This document shows positions 17,313-26,260 of a stretch of DNA of 64,000 bases, one piece after another; within the stretch, counting starts at the first letter, position 1, and each line of letters starts with the position of its first letter. This DNA is from Rugamonas rivuli (GTDB lineage: Bacteria; Pseudomonadota; Gammaproteobacteria; Burkholderiales; Burkholderiaceae_D): positions 62,001-126,000 of the forward strand of contig NZ_WHUF01000011.1 in the NCBI RefSeq assembly GCF_009380165.1. Reading direction: 5' to 3'. The notes beneath the pieces are model-generated. The model was not told the origin of the DNA. It was given only the letters and a program-made list of their open reading frames with translations, and searched no databases. The position numbers and the translations under genes are program-made.

Positions 17313-19295
17313 ATGACGTTTTCACCCTTGGAATTAACATTGTTGTTATTGGGGAGCGCGGTGCTGGGCGTCGTCGCTTTCCGCATGATGCATCTGCCGC
17401 CGATGCTGGGCTACCTGGCGGTCGGCATCCTGATCGGCCCCCACGCACTGGGGCTGGCCGAGTCGAGCGAGGCCTTCCATTCGCTGGCCGAATTCGGCGT
17501 GGTGTTCCTGATGTTCTCCATCGGGCTGGAATTCTCGCTACCCAAGCTGATGGCCATGCGCGGCATCGTGTTCGGGCTGGGCATGGCGCAGGTGGTGCTG
17601 ACCATCGTTGCCACCATGCTGTTCGGCTGGACCATCGCCACCCAACTCCCCCCTTCGATCCATATCGGCTGGCAAGCATCGTTCGCGCTGGGCGGCGCGC
17701 TGGCGATGTCGTCGACGGCCATCGTGTCAAAAATGCTGACGGAGCGGCTGGAGCTGGAGAGCGAGCACGGCCGCAAGATCATCGGCATCCTGCTGTTCCA
17801 GGATCTGGCCGTGGTGCCGCTGCTGATCCTGATCCCGTCGCTGGGCCAGCGCCCGGACGCGCTGGTCGAGACGCTGGCCTGGGCCGGCGTCAAGGCGGTG
17901 ATCGTGCTGGCCCTGCTGCTGTTCTTCGGCCAGAAGCTGGTGCGCGGCTGGTTCACCGTCGTGGTCAAGCGGCGCTCGCAGGAACTGTTCATGCTGAACC
18001 TGCTGTTGATCACGCTGGGCGCGGCCTGGATCACCGAGCGCGCCGGCCTGTCCCTGGCGCTGGGCGCCTTCGTGGCCGGCATGCTGATTTCCGAAACCGA
18101 ATACAAGCACCAGGTGGAGGAAGACATCAAGCCCTTCCGCGACGTGCTGCTGGGGCTGTTCTTCATCACCATCGGCATGCTGCTCAACGTGCAGCTGGTG
18201 CTGGCGCACTGGTGGCTGGTGCTGGTGCTGCTGGCGGGGCCGGTGCTGCTGAAGTTCGCGCTGATCGCCGGCCTGGCCAAGCTGTTCGGCGCTTCGGACG
18301 GCGTGTCGATGCGCACCGGCCTGGCGCTGGCGCAGGCGGGCGAGTTCGGCTTCGTGTTGCTGAACCTGGCGGGCGGCAGCAATCTGATGGACCCGTTCAT
18401 CATCCAGGTGGTGCTGGCGTCGATGGTGCTGTCGATGCTGGTGGCGCCGTTCATCATCTCCAAGTCGGACCAGATCGTGATGAAGGTCTCCAGCAACGAG
18501 TGGATGATGCAGTCGCTGGCGCTGACCAAGATCGCCAGCCGCACCATGTCGACCAACAAGCACGTGATCGTGTGCGGCTTCGGCCGCAGCGGCCAGAGCC
18601 TGGCGACGCTGCTGGGCGAAGAGAACATCGACTACCACGCGCTGGACCTGGATCCGGAGCGGGTGCAGGAAGCGCAGACGGCCGGCCGCCACGTGTCCTA
18701 CGGCGATGCGGCGCGGCGCGAGAGCCTGATCGCGGCCGGCATCTACCGCGCCAGCGCGGTGGTGATCACTTACGCCAGCACGCCGTCGGCGCTGAAGGTG
18801 CTGCACCTGGTGCACGAGCTGGCGCCGACGCTGCCGGTGATCGTCCGTTCCTACGACGATACCGATCTCGACCTGTTGAAATCGGCCGGCGCGGCGGAAG
18901 TGGTGCCGGAATTGATGGAAGGCAGCCTGATGCTGGCCTCGCACGCGCTGGTGATGCTGGGCGTGCCGCTGCGGCGCGTGGTGCACCGCGTGCAGACGGC
19001 GCGCGAGGAGCGGTATGCATCGCTGCGCGGCTACTTCCACGGCGCCAGCGATGCCGGTGAAGAGGCCGATCTGGAGCGGCTGCATTCGGTCACGCTGAGC
19101 GGCAGCGCGGTCAGCGTGGGCAAGGCTTTGGGCGAGATCGATGTCGCGGGCGCGGGTGCGGAAGTGACCAGCATCCGGCGCGGCAAGGGGCGGCTGGACG
19201 TGGCGCCGGACGTGGTGCTGGAAGCGGGCGATGTGGTGGTGCTGCGCGGCGCCGCCGACGCCGTCAACCGCGCCGAGCAGCGGCTGCTGCGCTAG
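17313..19295 (+). CDS. CPA2-family cation:proton antiporter with RCK domains (KefB/YbaL-like)
   Basis: A 660-residue inner-membrane protein. Roughly twelve membrane helices occupy residues 5-390, then comes an RCK N-terminal NAD-type domain starting KHVIVCGFGRSGQS (about residue 413) and a TrkA-C domain over the last 75 residues. The fold exchanges K+ or Na+ for H+; the RCK domains gate it by nucleotide or ligand. It resembles KefB/KefC and YbaL but lacks a linked KefG/KefF gene. It diverges from kdsD across 100 bases, an arrangement seen in many betaproteobacteria. A REP-like palindrome follows. Confidence 0.9.
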   Translation: MTFSPLELTLLLLGSAVLGVVAFRMMHLPPMLGYLAVGILIGPHALGLAESSEAFHSLAEFGVVFLMFSIGLEFSLPKLMAMRGIVFGLGMAQVVLTIVATMLFGWTIATQLPPSIHIGWQASFALGGALAMSSTAIVSKMLTERLELESEHGRKIIGILLFQDLAVVPLLILIPSLGQRPDALVETLAWAGVKAVIVLALLLFFGQKLVRGWFTVVVKRRSQELFMLNLLLITLGAAWITERAGLSLALGAFVAGMLISETEYKHQVEEDIKPFRDVLLGLFFITIGMLLNVQLVLAHWWLVLVLLAGPVLLKFALIAGLAKLFGASDGVSMRTGLALAQAGEFGFVLLNLAGGSNLMDPFIIQVVLASMVLSMLVAPFIISKSDQIVMKVSSNEWMMQSLALTKIASRTMSTNKHVIVCGFGRSGQSLATLLGEENIDYHALDLDPERVQEAQTAGRHVSYGDAARRESLIAAGIYRASAVVITYASTPSALKVLHLVHELAPTLPVIVRSYDDTDLDLLKSAGAAEVVPELMEGSLMLASHALVMLGVPLRRVVHRVQTAREERYASLRGYFHGASDAGEEADLERLHSVTLSGSAVSVGKALGEIDVAGAGAEVTSIRRGKGRLDVAPDVVLEAGDVVVLRGAADAVNRAEQRLLR

Positions 19296-19297
19296 CC

Positions 19298-19376
19298 GTC
19301 ATTCCCGCGCAGGCGGGAATCCATGCTGAGCATCTATAGCACGCGTCGTATGGATTCCCGCTTTCGCGGGAATGAC
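19298..19376. repeat. REP/BIME-like pair of inverted palindromic units
   Basis: The arm at 19298-19324 (GTCATTCCCGCG, CAG, then CGGGAATCCAT) is inverted at 19350-19376 (ATGGATTCCCGC, TTT, then GCGGGAATGAC). Each arm folds on its own hairpin, and the two arms also pair with each other over about 27 bp around a 25-base centre. This is the layout of bacterial REP doublets. It lies between two convergent genes and could also stop transcription from both sides. Confidence 0.85.
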
Positions 19377-19382
19377 GCATTC

Positions 19383-20561
19383 TTACGCCTGCTCTACCGG
19401 ATCGCGGCTGACCACACGGTTGCGGCCGGTTTCCTTGGCGACGTAGAGCAAGCTATCGGCGTGCGCCACCCAGGCGCGCGCGACGGCCGCCGGATCGCCT
19501 TCGGCTTCGCCCGGATTCAAACACGCCACGCCGATCGACACCGTCACCGACAACTGCAATTCCTGCGACAGCGCGATCATGCTGCCCGCCACGCTGGCGC
19601 GGATGCGCTCGGCCACGAAGGCGGCGCTCTCCAGGTTGGCGTCGATCAGCAGCACGACAAACTCTTCGCCGCCGAAACGGGCCAGCGCATCCGACGTGCG
19701 CAGCTCGTTCTTGATGCGGCTGGCCACCTCGCGCAGCACGTCGTCGCCGCCACCATGGCCGACGGTGTCGTTGACGCGCTTGAAGTGGTCGATATCGATG
19801 TACATGAAGGAAATCGGATACTGCTGCCGCCGCGCCCGCGCTATCTCTTCCAGCAGACGGCGGTCGATATAGCGGCGGTTGTACACGCCGGTCAGCGAAT
19901 CGGTCAGGCCGATGTACTTGAGCATCTCGTTACTGATGACGTTTTCCAGGCAGATGGCGATGATGGACGCCATGTGCTCGATGAAGTCGGTCCCCAGGCT
20001 GGGCGTGAAGCGGGTCGGGTCGCAGCTGCCCAGGTTCAGGCTGCCGATGATGCGCTTGTTGCGCAGCAGCGGCACCAGCGCCACGCTCTGCAGGCCGGCC
20101 GGCGGCTGCGGGAACGGCGTCGCATGGCGCTGGGCGTCGTACATGCCCAGCAGCGGCTTGGGCGTCGGCGTGTAGGCGTTGCGCTGGCCCAGGTCGAAGC
20201 CCAGGCCGTCCAGCGTCTCGACGAAGATCAGCTCGGGAAAATCCTCGAACACCACGTCCAGCTTGGCCATGACGGTGCGGATGTCGGCGTCTTCGTCGAT
20301 CAGCGTCAGCGTCACGCTGTCGAGCTCGGAGATCACCGGCAGCACGCGGAAGATGGTGCCTATCAGTTCGGGGAAATTGGCGGCGCTGACGATATCCAGG
20401 TCGAAGGCCTGGTGGCGGGTCATGATGGAATGGTTGCGCTCGGCCTGCTCAAGCAGGTAAGCCATGCGCGCACGCAGGGCCTGGTTTTCGGCCGCCAGAT
20501 CGATCGCGCGCGCGGCGTGATCGGTCTGCGGCGTGAACTTGCCTGTTGCAGTTTGCGTCAT
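19383..20561 (-). CDS. Diguanylate cyclase (DUF484/GAF-like sensor plus GGDEF)
   Basis: A 392-residue soluble protein that probably makes cyclic di-GMP. An N-terminal coiled segment (about residues 15-45) leads into a DUF484/GAF-like domain (about 50-205), then a GGDEF domain (about 215-385). The active-site loop is intact, GGEEF at 297-301, and an inhibitory I-site RTSD lies five residues upstream (288-291), so the enzyme should be product-inhibited. There is no signal peptide or membrane helix. It is a single gene, convergent with the antiporter and separated from it by the REP-like element. Confidence 0.92.
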   Translation of the reverse strand: MTQTATGKFTPQTDHAARAIDLAAENQALRARMAYLLEQAERNHSIMTRHQAFDLDIVSAANFPELIGTIFRVLPVISELDSVTLTLIDEDADIRTVMAKLDVVFEDFPELIFVETLDGLGFDLGQRNAYTPTPKPLLGMYDAQRHATPFPQPPAGLQSVALVPLLRNKRIIGSLNLGSCDPTRFTPSLGTDFIEHMASIIAICLENVISNEMLKYIGLTDSLTGVYNRRYIDRRLLEEIARARRQQYPISFMYIDIDHFKRVNDTVGHGGGDDVLREVASRIKNELRTSDALARFGGEEFVVLLIDANLESAAFVAERIRASVAGSMIALSQELQLSVTVSIGVACLNPGEAEGDPAAVARAWVAHADSLLYVAKETGRNRVVSRDPVEQA

Positions 20562-20641
20562 ATATGCCCTTACTCATCAGCTAGTTTCATGCCAGATGCC
20601 ACATTACGCCAAGTTTTAGCACTTGGGAATGCCTGTCCGCG

Positions 20642-21493
20642 TTAAAACGCCAATGTGACGACGATTTCCTGCCCCACGCGCACGCGCTGGCCCTCGCCGG
20701 CGATCAAAATGCTGTTCATGCCGAAACACAGGGCGCCGTCCACTTCCGGCTTGGCGCGGTAGCTTTGCATGATGTCCAGCGGGTCGGGGCCGAATTCGCC
20801 GGTGGCCTGGTTGACTGACGGCATGGGGCAACGCGGGCAAGGCTTGACCGGTTTCAGCATGGCGTCGCCGAACTGGAAGGTGTCGGCGTAGTCCTCCTCG
20901 AAGGCTTCGATGCCGGAAATGACAAGGTTGGGACGGAAGCGGTTCATCGGTATGGCGTCGCGGCCGGCGCGGCGCAGCTTGTCGTTCAGGTCGTCCAGCG
21001 AGGCGGCGCCGGCCACCAGCACCGGGTAGCCGTCGGAGAACATGGTGGTGGCGGCCACGCCGTTGGTCCACTTCTGGCTGACGGCGCGCTCGGCCTTGGC
21101 GTGGAAGCGCGCCAGGCGGCACGGCACGCCGATGGCCTTGCTGAACCATTCGGCGGTCAGCTCGTCGCAGTCGTAGGCCAGCACGGTGTCGTCCCAGACC
21201 TGGGTGGTCAGCGTGGGAGCGAGGTAGGGGTCGGGCAGGTCCAGCGGGATTTCCAGGCACAGCATGCCGGGCGCGCGCAGCTCCAGCCGGCTACCCTTGA
21301 TGCTGGGGATGATCAGCGCCATGCGCGGATGTTCGCGCTGGGTCAGGCAAACGCCGGCGCCGTCGACCACCATCCATTCGCGGTCGTAGATCTGCTCGGT
21401 CATCAGACCGGTGGTGGTCAGCGTCGCTTCCTGCAGCGACATGCCGCCGCAGGATTTGATCGGGTACAGCGTGATATCGGAGAGGATGGGCAT
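20642..21493 (-). CDS. MOSC domain protein (YcbX-like)
   Basis: A 283-residue protein with an N-terminal MOSC beta-barrel domain (MPILSDITLYPIKSCGGMSL, YDREWMVVDGAGVCLTQREHPRM) and a C-terminal MOSC domain that carries the conserved Cys near residue 221 in KPCPRCPMPSVNQATGE. MOSC proteins bind a molybdenum cofactor; YcbX reduces N-hydroxylated base analogues together with a reductase. The 2Fe-2S domain of longer YcbX proteins is absent, so an electron donor must be a separate protein. Stands alone. Confidence 0.88.
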   Translation of the reverse strand: MPILSDITLYPIKSCGGMSLQEATLTTTGLMTEQIYDREWMVVDGAGVCLTQREHPRMALIIPSIKGSRLELRAPGMLCLEIPLDLPDPYLAPTLTTQVWDDTVLAYDCDELTAEWFSKAIGVPCRLARFHAKAERAVSQKWTNGVAATTMFSDGYPVLVAGAASLDDLNDKLRRAGRDAIPMNRFRPNLVISGIEAFEEDYADTFQFGDAMLKPVKPCPRCPMPSVNQATGEFGPDPLDIMQSYRAKPEVDGALCFGMNSILIAGEGQRVRVGQEIVVTLAF

Positions 21494-21592
21494 GCTTGGG
21501 CACCGGTCGTTGGGCAGATGTAAACATTGCCATTATACGATCAAGCGGCGCCGGGCCGCTTGCCGTGGGCCGCCCCTCCTCTCAGTGCTGCA

Positions 21593-23218
21593 TTACTCCT
21601 CGGCCTTGGCCGCGGCCTTGGCTGGACGCGGGGTGCGCGCCGCAGCAGGCTTGCGGGCCGGCTTGGCTGCAGGCTTGGCCTTGGCAGGCTTGGCGGCTGG
21701 CGCCGCGTCCGCCGATGCGCCTGGAGCCGGCGCGGCCGGAGCCGCTTCGACCGCTGCCGCAACAGGCGCTGGAGCTGGTGCCGGAGCCGGTGCAGCGGCT
21801 GCCGCTTGCGACTGCTCGCCCTTCTCCGCCGCGCTCTTGCCGCCGCGTGCATTTTTCGCGCCCTTGCCGCCCTTGGCCGCTGCCTCTTCCGTCTTCGGCT
21901 TGGCGGCTTCCTTCAGCTTGCGCGCAGGCGGTTTCTGGCCGCTTTTCTTCTTGGCCGGAGTTTCCTCGACCACGACCGGCACTTCGACGACAGCTTCCAC
22001 GGCCACCGGCGCCTCGGCAGCAACATCTTGCTGGCCCTGGCGTTCGCCCTGCTTGCGGCCGCCGCGATTGCCGCGGCCACGGCCACGGCCACGATCGGAC
22101 TCGGCGGCTGGCGCCGCATCCTGCGCGACTACCGCTTCAGGAGCCTCCGGCTGGCCGGCCAACTGCTCCGGCTCCACATAGGCATGCACTGCCGGCTCGG
22201 CATCGTCCGCATCGCCATTCGCTTGCGCGGCGCGGGCCTGCTGGGCTAGACGCTCGGCCTGGCGTTCCGCGAAACGCTCGGCGGCGGTGCGGCCGCGGCC
22301 ACGGCTGCGGCGCGATTCCTGCTTGCCGCCGTCCTGGCCATCGCCCTGCGCGCCGTCGGCCGACGACGATTCGCCGCCCTGCAAGCCCGGCGTCGGCACG
22401 CCGGTGCCACGGTACACATACGCGCCGGATTTCTCGTCGCGGCCGAATTCCAGCAGGCCGCGCGCCTTGCATTCCTCGATCAGGTTGCCGAAGGTGCGGA
22501 AGCCGTAGTAGGACTCGCTGAAGTCCGGCTTGCGGCGCTTGATCGCCTCTTTCAGCACGGACGCCCAGATCTTGCCGCTGTCGCCGCGCTCGGACACCAG
22601 CGCCTCGAAGGTATTGGCGGCGATTTCCACCGCCTGGTTGCGGCGCTTGTCCATCTCTTCGCGGCGGGCGCGTTCCTCTTCCGGCGAGCGCTTGACGGCC
22701 GGCTTGGTCTCGTTGCTCGATTCGCGCTTGGCGCGGCGGCTCTCGCGCACCAGGTCGTCGTAGAAAATGAATTCATCGCAGTTGGCCACCAGCAGGTCCG
22801 AGGTCGACTGCTTGACGCCGACGCCGATCACCTTCTTGGCGTTCTCGCGCAGCTTGGACACCAGCGGCGAAAAATCGGAATCGCCGGAGATGATGACGAA
22901 GGTGTCGACGTGCGACTTGGTGTAGCACAAGTCCAGCGCATCGACGACCATGCGGATGTCGGCCGAGTTCTTGCCGGACTGGCGCACATGCGGGATTTCG
23001 ATCAGTTCGAAGTTCGCCTCGTGCATCGGCGCCTTGAAGCCCTTGTAGCGATCCCAGTCGCAATACGCTTTCTTGACCACGATGCTGCCCTTGAGCAGCA
23101 GACGTTCCAGCACCGGCTTGATGTCGAACTTGTCGTAGTTGGCGTCGCGCACACCGAGCGCCACGTTTTCAAAATCGCAGAACAGCGCCATGCTGACGTT
23201 ATCGTTGGAAGAAGCCAT
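21593..23218 (-). CDS. NYN-domain ribonuclease-like protein with LOTUS/OST-HTH domain and RGG-rich tail
   Basis: A 541-residue protein. Residues 8-155 form a NYN (PIN-like) domain: ALFCDFENVALGV, ADIRMVVDALDL and VIISGDSDFSPLV supply the conserved Asp cluster that binds metal in NYN nucleases. Residues about 195-270 form an OST-HTH/LOTUS winged helix (FGNLIEECKARGLLEFGRD). The rest is low complexity: Arg/Gly runs (SDRGRGRGRGNRGG, SRRSRGRGR) and an Ala/Pro/Lys tail of about 130 residues that resembles nucleic-acid-binding tails. RNA cleavage or RNA binding is inferred; the target is unknown. Confidence 0.85.
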   Translation of the reverse strand: MASSNDNVSMALFCDFENVALGVRDANYDKFDIKPVLERLLLKGSIVVKKAYCDWDRYKGFKAPMHEANFELIEIPHVRQSGKNSADIRMVVDALDLCYTKSHVDTFVIISGDSDFSPLVSKLRENAKKVIGVGVKQSTSDLLVANCDEFIFYDDLVRESRRAKRESSNETKPAVKRSPEEERARREEMDKRRNQAVEIAANTFEALVSERGDSGKIWASVLKEAIKRRKPDFSESYYGFRTFGNLIEECKARGLLEFGRDEKSGAYVYRGTGVPTPGLQGGESSSADGAQGDGQDGGKQESRRSRGRGRTAAERFAERQAERLAQQARAAQANGDADDAEPAVHAYVEPEQLAGQPEAPEAVVAQDAAPAAESDRGRGRGRGNRGGRKQGERQGQQDVAAEAPVAVEAVVEVPVVVEETPAKKKSGQKPPARKLKEAAKPKTEEAAAKGGKGAKNARGGKSAAEKGEQSQAAAAAPAPAPAPAPVAAAVEAAPAAPAPGASADAAPAAKPAKAKPAAKPARKPAAARTPRPAKAAAKAEE

Positions 23219-23333
23219 GAAGAGTATTTTCTAGTGAAGAGTGAGGCGGTGAGGAAGGTAGACGCGGCGGTCGTTCGATCCGGCAATCCGACGATTATAC
23301 CCAACAACGGCCCGTGCGCGACGAACGCGACAA

Positions 23334-24137
23334 CTAGCGGCACAGCTTGCGTTGGGCGTCGGTGGCGCCGGACTGGCGCGGCAGCACCAGCTTGCAGGTG
23401 CCGAACGCCTCCTGCCACGGCCTGTCGGCGATCAGCGCGTCTACTTGCCGGTTGAGGAAATCCAGCAGCTCAGGCTGGTTGGGCGCGGTGAAAAAGGCCC
23501 GCTCGAACACGGTGCGCGGCTTGGGCGACAGATACAGCCAGTGATCGAGGTTGGCGAACTGCCGGTGAAAGCGCGGCAGCGAGCTGGCTTGCAGGAACGC
23601 CACCGACACCCTGCGCTGCTGCAATTTGAGCAGGTTGCGGGCTTCGGTGTCGGCGTCGTCGCGGGCCAGCTTGCCGTCCCTGACCAGCGGTTCCAGGTTC
23701 TTGTAGATGTAGCCCTGCACCGTGCCGATGCTGTGGCCGTAGAGCGAGCTGTCGTCCACGTAGTCCAGCGGGGCGCTGCGCAGCGAGGCCACCAGGTTGG
23801 CGTCGACCATGTAGTAGCGGCTCCAGCTCTGGCGCGCGGCCGAGGCGGCGAACCAGCGCGGATTGGCCCAGGCCACCACGCCCGGCCAGGCCGGTTGTTC
23901 CATCATCAACTCCAGCCGGCGGCGCGGCAGCTGGGTGGCGACGAAATGGTAGCGGCCGTTGGAGCGCTGCGTCAGCCAGGCGGCCATCTTGTCGGTCAGG
24001 CTGTCGGGCGTGCCGGCGGCGAAGGTGGGGTCGGCGTAGTAGACATACAACGGCACGCTCTCCGCCGCCGGCGCCAGGCGCCCAAGCAGCAGCAGCGCCA
24101 GGCCGGCGAGCCGTCTCCATGTCCTTGTTTTTATCAT
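23334..24137 (-). CDS. Secreted periplasmic substrate-binding-like protein
   Basis: A protein of about 267 residues with a basic start (MIKTRTWRRLAG), a hydrophobic stretch and an Ala-rich cleavage region (APAAES). The mature part (VPLYVYYADPTF...DSLTDKMAAWL...GRYHFVATQLPRRRLELMM) resembles the solute-binding fold 3 family, and the later VQGYIYKNLEPLVRDGKL and lobe-2 features agree. No transporter or kinase gene adjoins it, so it may be an orphan sensor or a binding protein. A start three codons upstream (24146) is equally possible. Family call moderately sure, ligand unknown. Confidence 0.65.
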   Translation of the reverse strand: MIKTRTWRRLAGLALLLLGRLAPAAESVPLYVYYADPTFAAGTPDSLTDKMAAWLTQRSNGRYHFVATQLPRRRLELMMEQPAWPGVVAWANPRWFAASAARQSWSRYYMVDANLVASLRSAPLDYVDDSSLYGHSIGTVQGYIYKNLEPLVRDGKLARDDADTEARNLLKLQQRRVSVAFLQASSLPRFHRQFANLDHWLYLSPKPRTVFERAFFTAPNQPELLDFLNRQVDALIADRPWQEAFGTCKLVLPRQSGATDAQRKLCR

Positions 24138-24251
24138 GCCGACCATACTAGCAGCATGCCGCGGCGGCGGCCAGCGTTGGCAATGCCGGCATGACGCAAG
24201 CGTGCATTTGGTAATATGGTTGCCTGCCGCCCACAGACCAAGCGAGACGAC

Positions 24252-25451
24252 ATGAACAGAGATGTCAGGAAATCGACGATCCACCGCGACAATCACCACG
24301 AACATGCGCTGCGCGGGATTTTAAAGCCCAACCGCTCCTGGACGTGCCTCCACCCCGGCTGCGCGGACAAATGCATCTATTCCCATGCGATTTCCAAGTC
24401 GATTTCGCTGGAGACGATCGCCGAGTCGGGGCATCTGCAGACCATCCGGTCGCAACGGCAGGGGGATATCAAGACGCTGGACTTCGACCGTATCGGGATC
24501 AAGCAAGCCAGCGCCTTCAACGGTTTTTGCGCAACGCATGACGATTTGTTCAAGAGCCTGGACACGCGGGAAATTATCGACTCCAAGAGCCTGTTCCTGC
24601 AGGCATACCGGTCTGTCATGGCCAAGTGCTGCACCGAATCGCGGATTGCCAAACTGATGTATGAGGGCCGCACGCAAACCGATATCGAAGCCTTCCTGGA
24701 TACGCAGGCCGTGGACAATCCCATCTTCCGCGACGAGCGGGTCCGGGCCCAAGTCAGATCGCAATACAAGAACGTCGCGGACAGTGAGAAAAAGCGGGCT
24801 GAAGCGCTGATGCTTTTACCCGAAGAACTGCTGGAGAAATTCCACATCATCGAATCGAGGCCGCTGGACAATCTCGTGGCCGTGGCCACCGAGCAGTCCA
24901 GCCACACCATCGTCTTCCGGCGCGTGGGCTTCCGCATCCCGGTCGCGCTCAATGCCAAGCTCACCATCCTGGCCGGCAAGGTCTTGCAGAACTTCTACTT
25001 CACAGTCATCCCGTATGCAGCGGCCACCGTGGTCATGAGCGTTATGCCTGCGGCTATCAATGCCCGGGTGCGGAATCGGCTGGATCACGGCTTCTCTTCC
25101 GATATCGCCGCGCTCGACCTGGTGGAGTCGATCATCGCATGCTGCAACGAGTGGTATATGACGCCGTCGGTACTTGCCGAAATGTCCGGGGCAAAGCGCG
25201 AGGTGTTCCTGCATGACTCCATCTGCTACACCGACCAGCGCTTCTACGAGGAGTACGACATGACCCTGTTCGACGGTTTGCGGAAGACGATAGCGCAGCA
25301 GCATCCGGAGAGCGCCGCGCAACTGCGGCTGGACCAGATCGACGTGATCCCCCAGCGCGAAGACTTCGCGATACGCCACAAGCGGATGATGGAGGCGCTG
25401 GTGTCGCAGTCAGTCAAATTGCACGCGCTGGATAGCGCACGTTCGGCCTAG
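24252..25451 (+). CDS. Uncharacterised protein with N-terminal Cys/His cluster
   Basis: A 399-residue soluble protein I do not recognise. Near the N-terminus it has C32-x4-C37-x3-C41-x3-H45, within CIYSHAISKS, then H61 in ESGHL, then GFC93ATH96D. This spacing looks like a metal-binding or nuclease-type module. The rest is mostly helical with no membrane segment of typical strength (a hydrophobic patch lies near residues 245-275). The ATG at 24252 is used; an upstream ATG at 24216 is possible. It diverges from the binding-protein gene and overlaps by four bases the convergent response-regulator gene. No mobile-element genes are adjacent. Confidence 0.6.
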   Translation: MNRDVRKSTIHRDNHHEHALRGILKPNRSWTCLHPGCADKCIYSHAISKSISLETIAESGHLQTIRSQRQGDIKTLDFDRIGIKQASAFNGFCATHDDLFKSLDTREIIDSKSLFLQAYRSVMAKCCTESRIAKLMYEGRTQTDIEAFLDTQAVDNPIFRDERVRAQVRSQYKNVADSEKKRAEALMLLPEELLEKFHIIESRPLDNLVAVATEQSSHTIVFRRVGFRIPVALNAKLTILAGKVLQNFYFTVIPYAAATVVMSVMPAAINARVRNRLDHGFSSDIAALDLVESIIACCNEWYMTPSVLAEMSGAKREVFLHDSICYTDQRFYEEYDMTLFDGLRKTIAQQHPESAAQLRLDQIDVIPQREDFAIRHKRMMEALVSQSVKLHALDSARSA

Positions 25452-26260
25452 CCGGCCTTGGCAAACATGGCCGCCATCTCGGTGACGTCGCGGCCGACGC
25501 CGCGATAGCCGGTGAAGCGGCCGGTCTCGTCGAACATCGGCTCGCCGCTCACCTGCAGGTATTGCACCACGCCGTCGATGGTCCGGCTGTAGACGAAATC
25601 CAGGAAGGCCTTGCGCTCGTCTATGTTCTCTTGCAACAGCGCGTGCTCGGCCACGTCCCAGCCGCCGGTGTCGCTGCCGCCTATGCCCACCATGTCGGCC
25701 ACCGGGCCGGACCAGTTGGTCAACTTGCCGTCGGCATCCTGTTCCCAGTACCAGTCGGTCGACAGTTCGGCGAAGCGCTGGAAGCGCGCCTCGCTGGCGC
25801 GCAATTGCGCCGTGCGTTCCAGCACCGTGTATTCCAGCTGCTGGTTGTAGCGCTGCAGCTTGCGGTGCAATAGCCGCACTTCCAGCAGGTTGCGGATGCG
25901 GGTTTCCACTTCGACCAGCTCGAACGGCTTGCCGACGAAATCCTTGGCGCCGGCCTGCAACGCGCGCAGCTTGTGGTTGGGCTGCGCCGTGACCACCAGC
26001 ACCGGCACATAGCCGTCCGGCTCGATATCCTTGAGCGCTTCCAGCACGGCGAAGCCATCCATGCCGGGCATTTGCAGGTCCAGCAGGATCAGGTCGTAGT
26101 GGTTCTTCTGGTGCAGGTCGCAGACGGCAAACGGATCCATCGTGCTGGTGACGCGGGTGTAGCCGGCGTTGGCCAGCATCTGCTCCAGCAGCAGGACGTT
26201 GGCTTCCTGGTCGTCGACGATCAGGATCTCGGCGTGCAGTATTTCTGATGGCTCGATCAT
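25448..26260 (-). CDS. Response regulator with receiver and PAS domain
   Basis: A 270-residue cytoplasmic protein. The receiver domain (residues 8-128) has acidic D16/D17, phosphoacceptor D61 in LILLDLQMPGMDG and K111 in GKPFE, so it should be phosphorylatable. A coiled-coil linker (about 128-155) leads to a PAS domain (about 155-262, WYWEQDADGKLTNWSGPV, ending GYRGVGRDVTEM). No DNA-binding, GGDEF, HD-GYP or kinase output follows, so it may act by protein contacts. Its start overlaps the hybrid-kinase stop by four bases (ATGA); that kinase is the likely partner. Confidence 0.9.
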   Translation of the reverse strand: MIEPSEILHAEILIVDDQEANVLLLEQMLANAGYTRVTSTMDPFAVCDLHQKNHYDLILLDLQMPGMDGFAVLEALKDIEPDGYVPVLVVTAQPNHKLRALQAGAKDFVGKPFELVEVETRIRNLLEVRLLHRKLQRYNQQLEYTVLERTAQLRASEARFQRFAELSTDWYWEQDADGKLTNWSGPVADMVGIGGSDTGGWDVAEHALLQENIDERKAFLDFVYSRTIDGVVQYLQVSGEPMFDETGRFTGYRGVGRDVTEMAAMFAKAG

